Below, in pieces: positions 10,121 to 21,884 of a DNA stretch of 64,000 nucleotides (positions are counted from its first letter, which is position 1; each line of letters begins with the position of its first letter). Position numbers and translations under genes: made by a program. The stretch is from Panicum virgatum (Eukaryota > Streptophyta > Magnoliopsida > Poales > Poaceae): NCBI RefSeq assembly GCF_016808335.1, contig NC_053142.1:3361802-3425801 (forward strand). The letters are read 5' to 3'. Below the pieces are notes generated by a model that did not search any database, had not been told where the DNA came from, and saw only the letters and a program-made list of their open reading frames with translations.

Positions 10121-11998
10121 CATTGCAGGTTCCAAAATTATCCAGCTGGGGAGATCAAGTACAAAGGATGAAGCAGATATGATGTGCAGTATGAACCAGC
10201 TCAAGTAAATAATTACATATGTAGTGAGAGCAAGTAAATTTATTGCATTTTTTTGTCTAAATGTGTACTTCATTAGACAAAAACTAGGCAGTGGGCACTG
10301 ATTGTTCTTTTTCTATTGTGCTAGGACAATAATATCTTGGAGACATTTGACGCCCAGAATCAAGCATCTACTCTTCAGTTTCCAGCTATTCTTTTGAGGG
10401 CACGGTGTTTGAAAGGTAGATGCTTCATGCAACCATGTTCAAACAAGTCTTTATTTGCTACTTCTTGCTAAAAGTTTAGAAAGTCAATCTTTTTTTGGTG
10501 TTAGCTTATTGTGCAAGATAAAGCATGCAGAGAAACTGTGGTTCAGTCAAACGCCATAAAATTATATCCGTGGAGCTGCATTTCTGCATGGAAGATAGTT
10601 TTTATTTTGGAAAGTCCTCAAAATGGTTGCATGCATGTTCATCATTAGCATTTTAATAAGTTTTAATAAGCATTTTAATGCTATCTGACTAGCATTTAAA
10701 ATGTTCACATGAAGCAATTTAGAAAAAAAGTTTCTGCTTTTTGCCGATTAGTGCAGAAGTATTGCATGCAACTTATGCTAAATCAACTAGCATTTTGGTA
10801 GAACTTATAAGCATTTATAGGTAGGAATTAGGCAACAATATTATTATAGATGGGCAATTATGTCGTTCCCAATAAGCATTTTCTGCCTAATGTGATGGTC
10901 TTTATCTTGCTGTCCTGAAACTAGTTGCATCCATATTCATCATTAGCATTTTAATAAATTTCAATAGGCATTTAAGTACTATCCAATTAGTATTTAAAAT
11001 GTTGGCATGAAGCAATTTAGAAAAGTTTATGCTTTTCCATCGATTAGTACATAAGCGTTGCATGCAACTTTTTCCTTAGTAAGCAATAATACGATTCTAG
11101 ATTAAGCAAAACAATACATCTTAGTAGGCAATCTTTTATCGAGCATACATCTACTAGCATTTGTACTAAATATTATCCCCCTACCACTATGTGCAACCAG
11201 CATTCAGCAACTGCAATGCAATAAGGTCTTCCATGCAGTGGACAATGATTATTGGTTTGGTTTGGTTTGGTTTGAAACTTTTTGATCGTGCTAGCATTAC
11301 CATTACCATGAGGCTAGTGTTCTTGACAATTTTTTTTATTTCTCGCAAGGTTTGTTACTCTTCTATTCTGTTGCTCCTAACTCTTGTCTGAAGTGGAGCA
11401 AGAAGATCGAGCTTCACGGGTTAACAAGGACCGAAACAAGTACCGATGCGTTTTGTGGGCACACCATCTTCAAACCAATGACTAATTTTGGTCCAAATTA
11501 TGTTGTGATGTTTGCCTGGCAATAATCTAAATCCAGAATGTTTCAGTTTTGCTATAAAGAGTCAAAGACCGGTATGGTCTAGGCTCTGCATGCCCCTCCA
11601 CATCATTTGGTGTGTGATCACAATAATGTTGCATCAACACTACACTATATACTCCTAGGATAAATCTAACAATTTTGAGATTTGGCATATCAGATATTAT
11701 CTATGCAGCTTTGTTGCTTCATTTAGTGTTCAATATGTGTGCCGCCACCTTCATCCAGCAAGTGGCGAGGTCTGGGAGCTGGCAATTTTACCTTTTCCGT
11801 GAAGTAGTGGCATTTTAGATCAGGAGAGATGCATACTGTTCTAGTAGAAAAAAAATGTGTAGGCCATCCAGCGAGCAGGCGCTCTGCCCAGTGCATGTCC
11901 ACACGTGCGGAAAAAGTAGAAGCAATTGGTTTTTGCCGAAAAAGAAAACTAGACTTGTGTGGTGTACCATAGGCTTTCCAGAAATAGGGCGGCCGTAC
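10121..11998. other. AT-rich DNA with two exon-like patches
   Basis: Two short open stretches with splice-like borders lie at about 10129-10204 (after TTGCAG) and 10325-10415 (after GCTAG, before GGTAGATG). The joined frame is not convincingly open, so I do not call a gene. From 10430 to 11170 the sequence repeats GCATTTTAAT-type words like those near 2640. The remainder shows nothing recognisable. Confidence 0.3.
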
Positions 11999-12075
11999 GG
12001 TTAGGCTAATTTACGGCCTGCTGTAAGTTAGCCAAGTCCATATATTATTCCATACCCAGGGTATGGAATAGCCCT

Positions 12076-12078
<3 letters not shown>

Positions 12079-12124
<46 letters not shown>

Positions 12125-12144
12125 TTGTGTGTGTGTGCGCGCGC
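12079..12144. repeat. Compound microsatellite (AT)n(GT)n(GC)n
   Basis: An AT run, then GT, then CG dinucleotides in succession. It is preceded at about 12048-12068 by a near-perfect palindrome TTCCATACCC-A-GGGTATGGAA. Confidence 0.85.
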
Positions 12145-12397
12145 TATTCTACGTGTAGATTAGCATTCTACACCCAACCATAGCCAGACAGCCCACCTTG
12201 CCAACCTCGGACCGCGCGACTCGCGAGCCCTTACAGCCCAACCCACGCAAGGCCTGGACAGCCCACACGCAAGGCCCGGACAGCCCACACACGCAACCCA
12301 CCCCCATCCCCCACAATCCCGATCAGATTACACCGAACCTAACCTATTTTCCCTACCCTTCGGCGATGGCGGGATTCGCAGGCACGGCAGCACCCGA
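12145..12397. other. GC- and C-rich flank of the Cassandra element
   Basis: Contains ATTCTACACCCAACCATAGCC near 12166-12186, whose complement resembles GGTTGGCTGGGTGTAGAATAG at about 19173-19193. The two may be inverted ends of an older element. No gene is seen. Confidence 0.3.
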
Positions 12398-12676
12398 TGT
12401 AATGTCCCGCCTCCCCGAGGCCGGGCCCGCTTACATCTGGCAGCTTTTTAGGATATAGACTACCCTCACAGATCAACACAAGTCTTTTCTGCGCACTTTG
12501 TACTCACTCATACGCACCCGGGAAGAAGTTCCCGGACAGTCACCCATCCCAAAATTGCTTCAGGCCAAGCACGCTTAACTTTGGAGTTCTTTCGAGATCG
12601 ACTTCCAAAAAAAAAGTTGTAATTTGTTGGTATGAATACCCTATTAATCCTATAAGCCATGTGCTGGGATGTCACA
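12398..12676 (-). repeat. Cassandra 3' LTR
   Basis: 279 bp, bounded by TG and CA. Holds the 5S-like segment at about 12535-12607 and is clearly homologous to the LTR at 14152 with scattered substitutions. Confidence 0.85.
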
Positions 12677-12925
12677 TACTCACCCCCTTAAGAGACCGAC
12701 GTCCTCGTCGGTCAATCCCAAGCTAGAAACGTCCTCTCTTAGCCACGTCCCTTACGTCCAGTGCCAACGGCCCATGTGCGACGTCCTTGCGTCCAGTGCC
12801 AACGGTCCATGTGCGACGTCCGTGCGTCTAGAGCCAACCGCGCATCCCAGACGCCCGCGCACTGACCCGCCACGTGCCCATCCACATGGCGGTGGCGTCT
12901 GCGCCCCCACGTGCCCGTCCACATG

Positions 12926-14086
12926 TGTTATCGCCATAAATTAACAGGGTTAATTTATGGCCCAAAAGCAAGTTGGGCTTAAAGCAGAAGATTAAGAAGG
13001 CTTGTAAATCGGCTCCTGCGTGAGCATTTGGGCCACATGGGCCATGTATCTTTAGATTTAGTTCAAGATTAGAGATAGAGTCCGATCAGGACAAGATATG
13101 ATTAGATTGTTTCCCAAGTCTCCGGACTATAAATATGTACCCTATGTTATTCAGAGGGGAGAACGTCATCACGTCTCGCAATCAACAACTCTTGGCGCAT
13201 CGCCACCCCTAATTCTAGGGTTTCATCCAAGTAAGCGCCATGCTGCCCTGATCGCTTCTTGCGATCAGGGCAGCGTTGTTCTTGCTTTTTACCTTGGTAT
13301 TACTCGTACTGAAGCGTTTTTATGGCGAGTAATGCTAGTTATCCTGATGTTCGTAGCATGGCTTTTAGTAGATCTATTGTGCTTTGTTGCTTATCATCTA
13401 CGAATATCATGTTGTTTTTCGTGCAGTCACGTTTCAATCCTATGCTAGTTCTTCTTGTGTAGAATTAGTTGCACGGAGACAACACCCTACTTTTTTTCCG
13501 TCTAGTAGATCCAATCTGTTACGGTTTGCTCTTGTACATAAGAGTTGGCGTGATATCTGCTAGGTTAGGCCTTGCAAACGGATTGGATGATCCGGTGATG
13601 TATTAGATGGTTTGCCTTAGTCTTAACAGGGAATTGATCCGGGAATTGGCTTTAGCTTGTTCTTAGGCCTCTATTCTGATTAAGGTTTAGTTATTTATTA
13701 CGTTCATTAGGCCTAATCACGTGTAGGATGTTCCGATCTAGCAGTGAAGCTTTTACCATCGTGGATTAGATTAGTTAGATCTAATTGAAGCAGCTTTACA
13801 TTTATTTGCTTTATTTATCAATATCCGGATAGATGCAGATCTAATCTGACACTGGGACTCGATCGGCTCTTTAAAGCCGATGCAAGAGTCGTCCCAGGGA
13901 GCCGACCACGGCTCGGACTTACGTTTCCACGTGTTTGTGTATGCAGGCAAATCGTTGCAAGCACGTTCGCATCTTCCTGATCGGGTATAGGTCAGGTGGC
14001 ATGCCCTGCGTCTTCATAAGCCCCGGCGACCTCCCGGCTCTTCGTGTTGTCTGTCGCTACTCGCCGGTGGGTTTTGACCGACAACA
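12926..14086 (+). repeat. Gypsy-like solo LTR nested in the Cassandra internal region
   Basis: 1161 bp running TGTTATCGCC to CGACAACA with a perfect 5-bp target duplication ACATG at 12921-12925 and 14087-14091. A plausible TATA box (CTATAAATATG, about 13127-13137) lies about 200 bp inside, so the LTR reads on the plus strand. No internal retroelement sequence is present, so this is a solo LTR. The superfamily is inferred from its length and style only. Confidence 0.8.
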
Positions 14087-14135
14087 ACATGCCCGTGCAC
14101 TTACGCCCATACGTGCCCGTGAAACCGGAAGAGTT

Positions 14136-14148
14136 GTCTCTGATACCA
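14136..14148 (-). other. Cassandra primer-binding site
   Basis: TGGTATCAGAGAC on the minus strand, three bases inside the 5' LTR edge; matches the initiator tRNA-Met primer site with the usual variation. Confidence 0.75.
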
Positions 14149-14151
14149 TTC

Positions 14152-14431
14152 TGTAATGTCCCGCCTCCCTGAGGCCGGGCCCGCTTACTTCTGGCAGCTT
14201 TCTAGGACATAGACTACCCTGACAGACCAACACAAGTCTTTTCTATGCACTTTGTCCTCACTCATGCACACCAGGGAAGAAGTTCTCGATCGGTCACCCA
14301 TCCCGAAATTGCTCCAGGCCAAGCACACTTAACTTTAGAGTTCTTTCGAGATCGGCTTCCGGAAAAGAAGTTGCAACTTATTGGTATGAGTATCCTATTA
14401 ATCCTATTAAGCCCTGGACTGGGATGTCACA
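14152..14431 (-). repeat. Cassandra 5' LTR
   Basis: 280 bp, TGTGACATCC to ATTACA on the minus strand, next to the primer-binding site. Carries the better-preserved 5S-like segment. Confidence 0.85.
14290..14362 (-). ncRNA. 5S-rRNA-like segment inside the Cassandra LTR
   Basis: On the minus strand the stretch reads through AGTTAAGTGTGCTTGG and GGATGGGTGACC, corresponding to the internal control region (A box and C box) of plant 5S rRNA. Between them it departs from real 5S, and the 5' and 3' parts of 5S are not conserved, so this is not a functional 5S gene. In Cassandra this segment is thought to supply a Pol III promoter. A second, more diverged copy is at about 12535-12607. Confidence 0.8.
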
Positions 14432-16056
14432 TACCATCTCTTCCTATTGTGGAGTTAAGCCTAACCTGATCAAATGCATCCTGTGTTGTCTTCCTTAAGT
14501 TCATGCATTTGCATTGTTGCATCTCATTTAGGTATGTTAGATATGCAATGCGTGGAATCGGAGGACGATTGGAAGTTGAATCCACAAGACGGAGTTAGTG
14601 GAAGTATCCTGAAGATAGAAGGACCAACTGGAGCAACTGAAGAACCGGCCCAAGGTCGGGCTTAGTATTAACCCCAGGCAAGCCCGGGAGCATAACTCTT
14701 ATTTTCAGTATTCAATGTTTATTTAAGTATTTATGCATTTATATTTCTAGGAGTTGTGTGAAACCCTAGTATGCATGTCTCTCCCTAGGTACCTTACACG
14801 TCTCTACTAGTATATAGACACCGTTAGAAATGCCTTGCTAAGTAGGAACTCGGTAAAAGTCGAGTGATTCTGTCACTCGCGAGATATAGGTCCTTGTTAC
14901 TTATGGAAAAATTACTGGAGAATGAATCATTGAGAAAAGAAAGGAAAAATGGAGACCGGGCGGAGATGAATTTAGTTATGAATATGAAATGGATGGAAAG
15001 TAAGCCCCCGCTTGTGTCGATTGAGGACCGTACCATTGTTGGCCCTGCTGACCGAGGATTGAACAGTACTAACCACATGCCGGAAGTAGGAGGCAGTCGA
15101 AACCGATAAGCTGTGTACTGCTTTACAACGATACTTTGAATTCCGACCTGCTACGCTGGGCGTGGAAGTTGGCGGGTGTTGGATGGATGCTGCCTTCGGG
15201 TTCTCTGGAAAGTTCACTGTGAGGGGCCCATCACCTGGGTTTTAGCAGGCGTGGTTCAGATGTCATGGTAACAATGGAAACAATTGATGCGTGTGGCCCG
15301 ACGGGGCATACATGTGTCGTGTTGGTTAGATCCACCTTGCAAGGTTAAATCGGATTGATTCGCGGTGACTCGCGGATATGAGAGCCTTGGTCACTGCGTC
15401 GCATCGTAGTAAAGATTTGGAAGTGAGATGGGAAAGTTGAGGCTGTGAAATATAGCTGTGGTACTCTGAAAAGATAATGTGATCAACCATGCTTGCTCTA
15501 GATGTTCAGACAAATCTAGTTGGTATCTGTATGATTAACTTGAGCTAATATACTGAAAGTAAGGATTCACTATTAGCAGCTTTTCAGCAAAATAACTCCA
15601 GAGTCAAAAAGCTTTGCATGTCTAGGAGTCGGCTAAATATATACCACTAGTCGGGTAAGTCTTGCTGAGTATTAGTATACTCAGGGTTTGTTGTTATCCT
15701 GTTTTCAAGTAGTTGCTGCTGGTTGGAGCTAACTAGGATTCACATCAGTAGATTTGATGTGACATCCTCCTGTCTTCGTAGTTCTCGTGGTTTTCAAACT
15801 GAACTTCTTTTCTAAATTCCGCTGCAATAACTTTTATTTAAATTTATTTGTAATACTTTGCATTGTAAACTTAATTTTGAGAACTTTTGTCTGCTTGTAA
15901 TCATCTGTACTCGTCTTCGTACGAGGCTTCTAGTGTTTTCGATCATTAAACCAACAGGCTGCCGAATTACACCGTTTTAAATGCGTGGTAACTTAATTAA
16001 CTATTAAGATAATAGTTAGCGCACTTAAGCCGATTTATTTTGGGCGGTTCTCTGAC
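14432..16056. repeat. LTR-retrotransposon debris, probably a Gypsy LTR region
   Basis: Non-coding sequence with the style of a grass Gypsy LTR or leader. It ends TTCTCTGACA at 16056, so read on the minus strand it starts TGTCAGAGAACC. The five bases after it (CCCGG) nearly match the CCCGA before the Cassandra element at 12393-12397, so 12398-16056 may be a composite insertion. No coding frame is convincing. Confidence 0.4.
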
Positions 16057-16600
16057 ACCCGGTGGCAGCGAACGAACTTGGGGGCCGCGTGTGTGCATCT
16101 CCCCCGCTCCTGCAGCACACGTCGTGCTCTTGCGCGCGCTGCGACGGGGAACGCGGCGGCCACCAGTGTGCGGCGGCGGCGTAACGACGGCGGGTGCGGT
16201 GGCGGCGGAACGACGGAGGGGTGTGGCGGCGACGGTACGCTGCGTCCGCGAGCCTTGCTTCCCTTGCACCCCTCCTCTTACCCCGACGCACGGAGTAACC
16301 TCGACGCAAGTCGTCCATGCCGCGCAACCGAACCCGATGCTCGTGCCCCGACGAACCGCTGCGCAGTGACTTGGACGAGATTCGCGCAGCTCCCCCCCCC
16401 CCCCCCGGGGCCCGGCACTCGGTTGTCGTCTGGTCTTGAGCAGCAGGTGTGGAGGTCTGCAAGCAGCAGTGTTCCTGTCGCCACTCCTAGGTGCGTTACT
16501 CGCATTGTTCTATTCTCAATCCCTCGATTTTTATTTTGGCATTCAATGTATGTGCACTTTTTTTATGATGCGGATGCTCTTGGATTGTGAACAGCTTGGT
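16057..16600. other. GC-rich island, no gene recognised
   Basis: High GC, with overlapping open frames on both strands and a 16-17 base C run near 16390-16406. Low-complexity composition explains the open frames. It could be a 5' untranslated exon, since it gives way to AT-rich intron-like DNA after about 16490 (AGGTGCGTT), but I cannot support a product. Confidence 0.3.
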
Positions 16601-18540
16601 GTGAAGAGGTGCTAAGAATTTGAGGTGACATTCCACTCACATGCGAACTTTTTTCTGTTGTTTTACTGAACAATGATGCTTTAACTGAGTTAGTTTAGTA
16701 GTTTTGTTAGTATGTAGTATCAGTAATTTTTTGTTAGATCAGTAGTAGCATAGTTTTTTTCGTAGGCCCAGTAATATTTCCCAACGCCACATTTTTTGTG
16801 ATTACTGAACGTTGATGATGAACCAAGTAGTTAGTAAAATAGTTATGTTTTAGTCTCACTAGTTTTTTGTTAATTCCCAACACCACGCCTTGAAGGTTTT
16901 AGCTACCCAACTACTCTATTGGAAGTTCAGTAATTTATGCTATCATTACTTTTCAGTACTTCAGTAATTTATGCTAGCATTTAGTTTCAGTAATCCAGTA
17001 GTTTATAAAGCGTTTAGTTTTCAGTAATTTTTTCAGTACCAATTGAGGAGTGAGTCTATTAATTTATGCTATCATTTAGTTTCAGTAGTCCTGTAGAGTT
17101 TATGTAGTGGCAGCTCAATTTTGTTCTTCCTTTTCAATAATTCAGTTTCAGTAGTTTATCAAAAGTTTCAGTAGTTCAGTATCTTTTCAGTAATTTTAGT
17201 AATTTTTTATCTTTATGTAGTACTAATTCAGCTGTCATGTATGTGTGTGTTTTATATATGCTCAACTGATTCATATGTGTCGTGTGTCTTTTTAAATGCA
17301 GGTACTTGGACTACAATATAGGGCCAGCTTTTCAACTTCATGTTGTTCTACAAGCGCACGAGACAAGGCCCCTACCCGCTATGATTGAAGAACTAGCGCT
17401 AGGTTAGTTGCATCATGTGGGTATGGCACACCCTTCCCCTACTTGTCGCCTCATGCACATATGACAGTGATAAAGGGCGAAGGTTCCAAGTGAAGAGAAA
17501 GATGTTTCATATGTTTTGTAGATTTTTTTGGAGGCTGCATCAGACAGTTAATCATGACTACTATGTGTACATATGCGTAGAGACCACCCAACTTTATGTT
17601 TATGTTTGTAATTCAGTAACTAGAGAACCAGCTATTCAATATTATGCACGTTTTTAGTAATTTCTCAGCACTTGATGAATCATAACCAGAGAACCAACTA
17701 TTCAGTATTATGCACTTTTTCAGTAATTTCTCAGCACTTGATGAATCATTATATTTTTATAAAAACACCTATGTACATAGTTGGATTCTGTAATAGGGAG
17801 ATCTAGCTATTCAGTATTTTCTTTATGTACATCCATTTTTTAATCATATTTTCTAGTGATTCGATATTTTGTACATCGGATGGATGCAGTCATTCAATAC
17901 TTTTTTTTATATGCAGCTCTAGTAATGCTTAAACATATGCAGACTCAGTAATCAATAGATCTAGTTAATCATTATTCCATGCAGGCCAATAAGTCTTGCA
18001 AATAGTTCCTCTGTTTGTATTCAGTAACCGTGAGATTCAGTAATAATATTGAGCAGATGCTTGTATTAGTACTCCAAAGGAACATGGATTTAGTATTTAT
18101 GAAATTTGTAGTATTTTCTCTAGTAATTCAATACATCCAGTATTTTTTCCCTGTTCACCGACACCTTATTTCATACATCATTTTGTATTCAACAATAGTG
18201 TACCTCTAGATATTCAATATTTTTCAATCCACTGATACTATACTATTGAATACTACTTAAAACATCCTGTAATCTTTTTCGTGTATTCAGTATTTTTCAA
18301 TCCACTGATATTTATACTATAGAATACTACTTAAAACATCTGGTAATCTTTTTCGTGTAGCTCAGTAACCAATACTACTGAAACTAAAAAAAACTTCTGA
18401 ACTATATGCTTTTGGTAGGGATCATTTTCTTTTTAGCAACTGAGCTACACGGAAAGAAAATTCATCAAAAAATGCAAGACCAATGAAATTACTTAGAGAA
18501 GAAGCCTTCAGTATTTTTCATATCCCGACTCAGTATTTTT
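16600..18540. repeat. AT-rich tract dense in CAGTA words
   Basis: Nearly 2 kb in which TTCAGTAATTT-like words recur dozens of times without fixed spacing, mixed with ATTCAGTATTTT and CAGTAG variants. Such irregular word enrichment resembles subterminal repeats of DNA transposons. One exon-like patch (about 17302-17401) is bounded by TGCAG and GGTTAG and is open in one frame, but no family is recognised. Confidence 0.5.
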
Positions 18541-18544
18541 TTTA

Positions 18545-19200
18545 TCCCTACTCGCTCGCCTGCCACCTCGATGTAGCCCGCACGCGGCCGCCTGCAGCAT
18601 GGGAGCACACACCGCTGCCGCTCAGCCGAGCCGCCACCCACACAGCCTCTGTTTCGCAGAACGCGCTGCGGCCTCCGCGGCCTCCATGGGCGCCCGAGCC
18701 CCCAAGCCTAACTTCCCCTTAAGCGCCGCTGCTGCAGCGGCCGCCTCGCCCGCGTCGTAGCAGCCCGCAGTAGCCTTTGCGCCCAGTTGGTCCACCCACC
18801 GCAGCCCCTGCTGACCCGCGCGCCGCCGATCCACCGCATCTGCTCAGTGCACCTCCCATCGCTCCTGCGCGTCTGCTCGCGCTCGCCGCCCGCCGCTCCG
18901 GCACGCCTACTCGCCGCCACCGCTCCCAGCATGGTCGCGCAGCCACCCGCTCCCTCCGCTGCGGCTGCTAGATCCCCACGCCGCGCGACACGCCGTCCCC
19001 TGCCGATCCCTCGAGCGCCGCAGAAGCTAACGCGGAACGGCTCGTGCTCGGGGGGTTGCTCGCTCGTGGAATAGGGGGGTGGGTGGGCGGCCTGACCTGG
19101 TTGGGCCGGGAACAGATGGTGTTGCTCGGGTGGCTGGTGGGGTGGACGGGAGTTGGGCCGGGTGGGCTAGGGCGCTAGGTTGGCTGGGTGTAGAATAGCA
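18545..19200. other. GC-rich island, no gene recognised
   Basis: Strong GC bias with overlapping low-complexity frames on both strands. It ends in a G-rich stretch (19060-19190) and then GGGTGTAGAATAG, a motif also found near 12166 in inverted form. No domain is seen. Confidence 0.3.
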
Positions 19201-19259
19201 CTACCAAAGAGTATACTATGTGGCCGGCTATAGAATAGTTTATTCTATAGCCAGGCTAA

Positions 19260-20340
19260 TTTACTGTTCTGGGGCATTCTTCCATCAGTCCAGCACGAGT
19301 AATTGTTTCATGAGTAATGACGGTAATTTATTTGTGCCGAGCCAACTAATGGAGCCATTTATGTACTGGCTAATGAGCTGAGGGAACCGAGACATCTGGC
19401 CGGGCTCCCGTAGAAAAATCCAGGAATGGTTACTCCCATCCGTGATTAGCGTCATGCATGTTATTACTACTGTGCCAGCCAGGCCATTGTTTTGTCTATA
19501 CGAGGATAGGAGTACATGGTTACCATAAAACATGAGCTATGTATCCACAATGCGTCCATGTGCACAGCAAGGAATATATGAATCATATACTGTATTTTTT
19601 CTATGCGCACATGCACATGAGAAACCGTTTACGAGAATTCATAATCATAAATAGATGCAACAGATGATATGTGGGCTGTGGGGTTACAACAAATTAGGTG
19701 ATCTAAAAAAACGTTTAATGTAAAGTGAAAGTTACAAGAATTCCAGTTGCTCGAGAATATAATTAGGATGGGGAATTACTACAATTTAGCACCAAGGTGA
19801 TCTGAGGTTATGATTTATGGTATGATTTAGCACCAAGGTCGTTTACTATAACATAATTGACGTCACCTAGTGGCTTGTTTGCCGTACTATTGTTTTTGTG
19901 TAATATATCATTTTTTATTAACTTTTGGTACATTACTACCGAAGCTGATGTTGTAATTCATGCTCTATTCACTTTACAAGAAATTGGCTACCATTTCATA
20001 GTAAATCATTTGCACCAATTGTGGTAATAAATAAATACCACTATGATAACTTGATGACCCCAACTTGAAAAAAAAACAAGAATTTGGTTACGGCAATGTG
20101 CTAACTAGCTATTTGTAGTAAATCACGTTCGATTTATCGTTACTACGCCATGGTAAATTTGTTTCGTGCCTATCTACCCCCTAAAGCACGAAATTTCTTT
20201 TGCTAAAGCCAACTAGCAAAAACGTCACCCACAGAGACAACAGAACTGACCTGTCCCCACCAAAACGTACACAGAAAATCAACTTCATCGAAATCAACAA
20301 CCCATAACACGTGCTATCAGATTTCAATTCCATCCTACGG
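19260..20340. other. AT-rich DNA, nothing recognised
   Basis: No plausible coding frame, no terminal repeats found by eye. TAGCACCAAGGT appears twice (about 19788 and 19830), a minor local duplication. Confidence 0.3.
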
Positions 20341-21150
20341 CCTATCTTCTATGGATTCGCCAGGCTTCAACGCGTTGAAGCCCCCCCCCCCCCGCGCACT
20401 CCCTCCCATGCGTGCTCCCCATGGTCGGCCATGGTTCGATTCCATATACTCTCTCTTTTCTCTATTTTCTCCCCCCTCTCCCTTCTCTTTTTCCTCCAAA
20501 ATCAAGTGCCGCCGCCCTGCGATCCCGTCTTCCTCACCCGACGCCCCCGCCCCTCCTCCGCCACGGCACGGCCCCGCCGCCATCTCGCCCCTGCCACACC
20601 GCCCCTCCTCGTCGGCGGTGAGGGGCGGGGGAAGGGCCTTCGCGGCCAGCGTGAGGGATGGCCGCCGTGCGGCGCGGCACACCGCCGGCAGGGGCAGGGG
20701 GAGGGGCTCCGGCATGGCCGGTGAGAGCACCGTACGGCGCGGCCACACCGCCATCAGGGGCGGCTCTAGGTCCCCCGCGGCCGGCGTGCACCGCGGCCTG
20801 CTGCGGGGGAAGGGGCTCAGGTGCGCAGTGCGCCCTCCGCCTCCTTTCTCTTCCCCCAGCCTCCAAAACTCGACGGTCTCTGTTTTATGCCGCCGCCGGT
20901 CGCCGGTCGCCGGTCGTTGCATGGGGCCAGATCCGGCCGCAGCTTCACTGGATCCAGCCGCCTCCTTTCCGAATCTGGTCGGGGCGCTCCTCTCTCGGCT
21001 AGCGTCGCGCTCCCCAGAGCCTTCTTCCCTACCCAGCGCCGAGCCCTCCGCCCTCAAACCCTAGCGTGCGAGAGACCCCCGCCCCCATGGAGCCCCCTGA
21101 GCCGGAGAGGGAGCCGGGGATAACATCACCGTCGAGCTCGAGCTCCAGGT
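20341..21150 (+). other. GC-rich segment with a possible first exon, perhaps captured
   Basis: A C run and GC-rich DNA open in several frames on both strands. Near the end, an ATG at 21088 starts a short open reading that meets a GT-type border after CTCCAG at about 21150, with AAACCCTAG just upstream as often seen in plant 5' untranslated regions. This could be the first exon of a gene fragment carried by a Helitron, since a Helitron-like 3' end lies downstream at 23562. No product can be named. A perfect 20-bp palindrome lies at 20363-20382. Confidence 0.3.
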
Positions 21151-21884
21151 CTGAAAAATAAGGCATGAGAGAAATAACATTGCTTGTCTCAGTTTGAAAT
21201 TTCTGAATTGTCTGAAATGCACACTATACCATGCTACTTTATTCCAATGTGAGGTTAATGCTACTTTATACCGCCGCTGGGTGAGGTGAGGCTGCAGCGG
21301 ACAAGGAGCGAAGCCGGGCGGGGTGCACCCCAGTGATGATACAGGAGGTAGACGGATGCTGAGCCCCGAAAGATGCGAGCCAAGGCCACTAAGGAGATGT
21401 AAGGTTTGAAACCCTCCCTGCGCATACGATGCTTTTCCATTTGATTGATGCACTGCTTTTTCATTCAATTGAGATGATCCACATTTGAAGTACGGTTGTG
21501 GTAAAAAAAAAGGCATTGACTTATAGCTGGTTATATGTGGTGATTTGCTTGAAATGATGCAGCCAATCTCATATATTCAGATATGGAGCTTCCTATCAGC
21601 ATTCTTGGCGGGTGAGTTGTGAATTTGCCGTCGATTGTAGACAATTGGTTTCAATTTTTTTAATGCATTCCAAATCTGAGATTGTGACTCGTCAGTCACA
21701 TTGTCATTTTGTTGGTGCATAGAAATTTGTTTGAGATTTGGGAATGAGAAACCGAAAAAATCTTGTTTAATGGAGTCAGTACATACATTTTTTATCCAAA
21801 GGAGATCAATGTCAGAACAATAGAGAGGTACTCATCTCTCCATTTCCGATTTAGGTGGAAGATTAATATTTATATATGCAACAT
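21150..21884. other. AT-rich DNA, no gene seen
   Basis: Intron-like composition between the GC-rich segment and the 71-bp repeat array. Short minus-strand open frames match nothing. Confidence 0.3.

Larger units (their letters stand above)
12398..14431 (-). mobile_element. Cassandra-type TRIM retrotransposon, interrupted
   Basis: Two LTRs of about 280 bp (12398-12676 and 14152-14431) bear a 5S-rRNA-like segment, the hallmark of Cassandra. Read on the minus strand each LTR runs TGTGACATCCCAG to GGGACATTACA. A primer-binding site TGGTATCAGAGAC lies at 14136-14148 beside the right-hand (5') LTR, and a purine tract (TAAGGGGGTGAGTA on the minus strand) lies at about 12677-12692. There is no coding sequence, as usual for the family. 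The original internal region is about 310 bp; the rest is a nested solo LTR. No target duplication is found (CCCGA against TACCA). Confidence 0.85.

Noticed and set aside
14290..14362. Functional 5S rRNA gene
   Set aside because: Only the internal control region is conserved; the ends of 5S are missing and the segment lies inside a TRIM LTR.
12003..19262. One large element flanked by GGCTAATTTAC direct repeats (about 12004 and 19253)
   Set aside because: The 11-bp match is suggestive, but no terminal inverted repeat adjoins it and the interior is a patchwork; too weak to call.
20335..21064. Opposing 237- and 240-codon open frames
   Set aside because: Both strands are open over the same GC-rich low-complexity DNA; composition explains it and no family is recognised.
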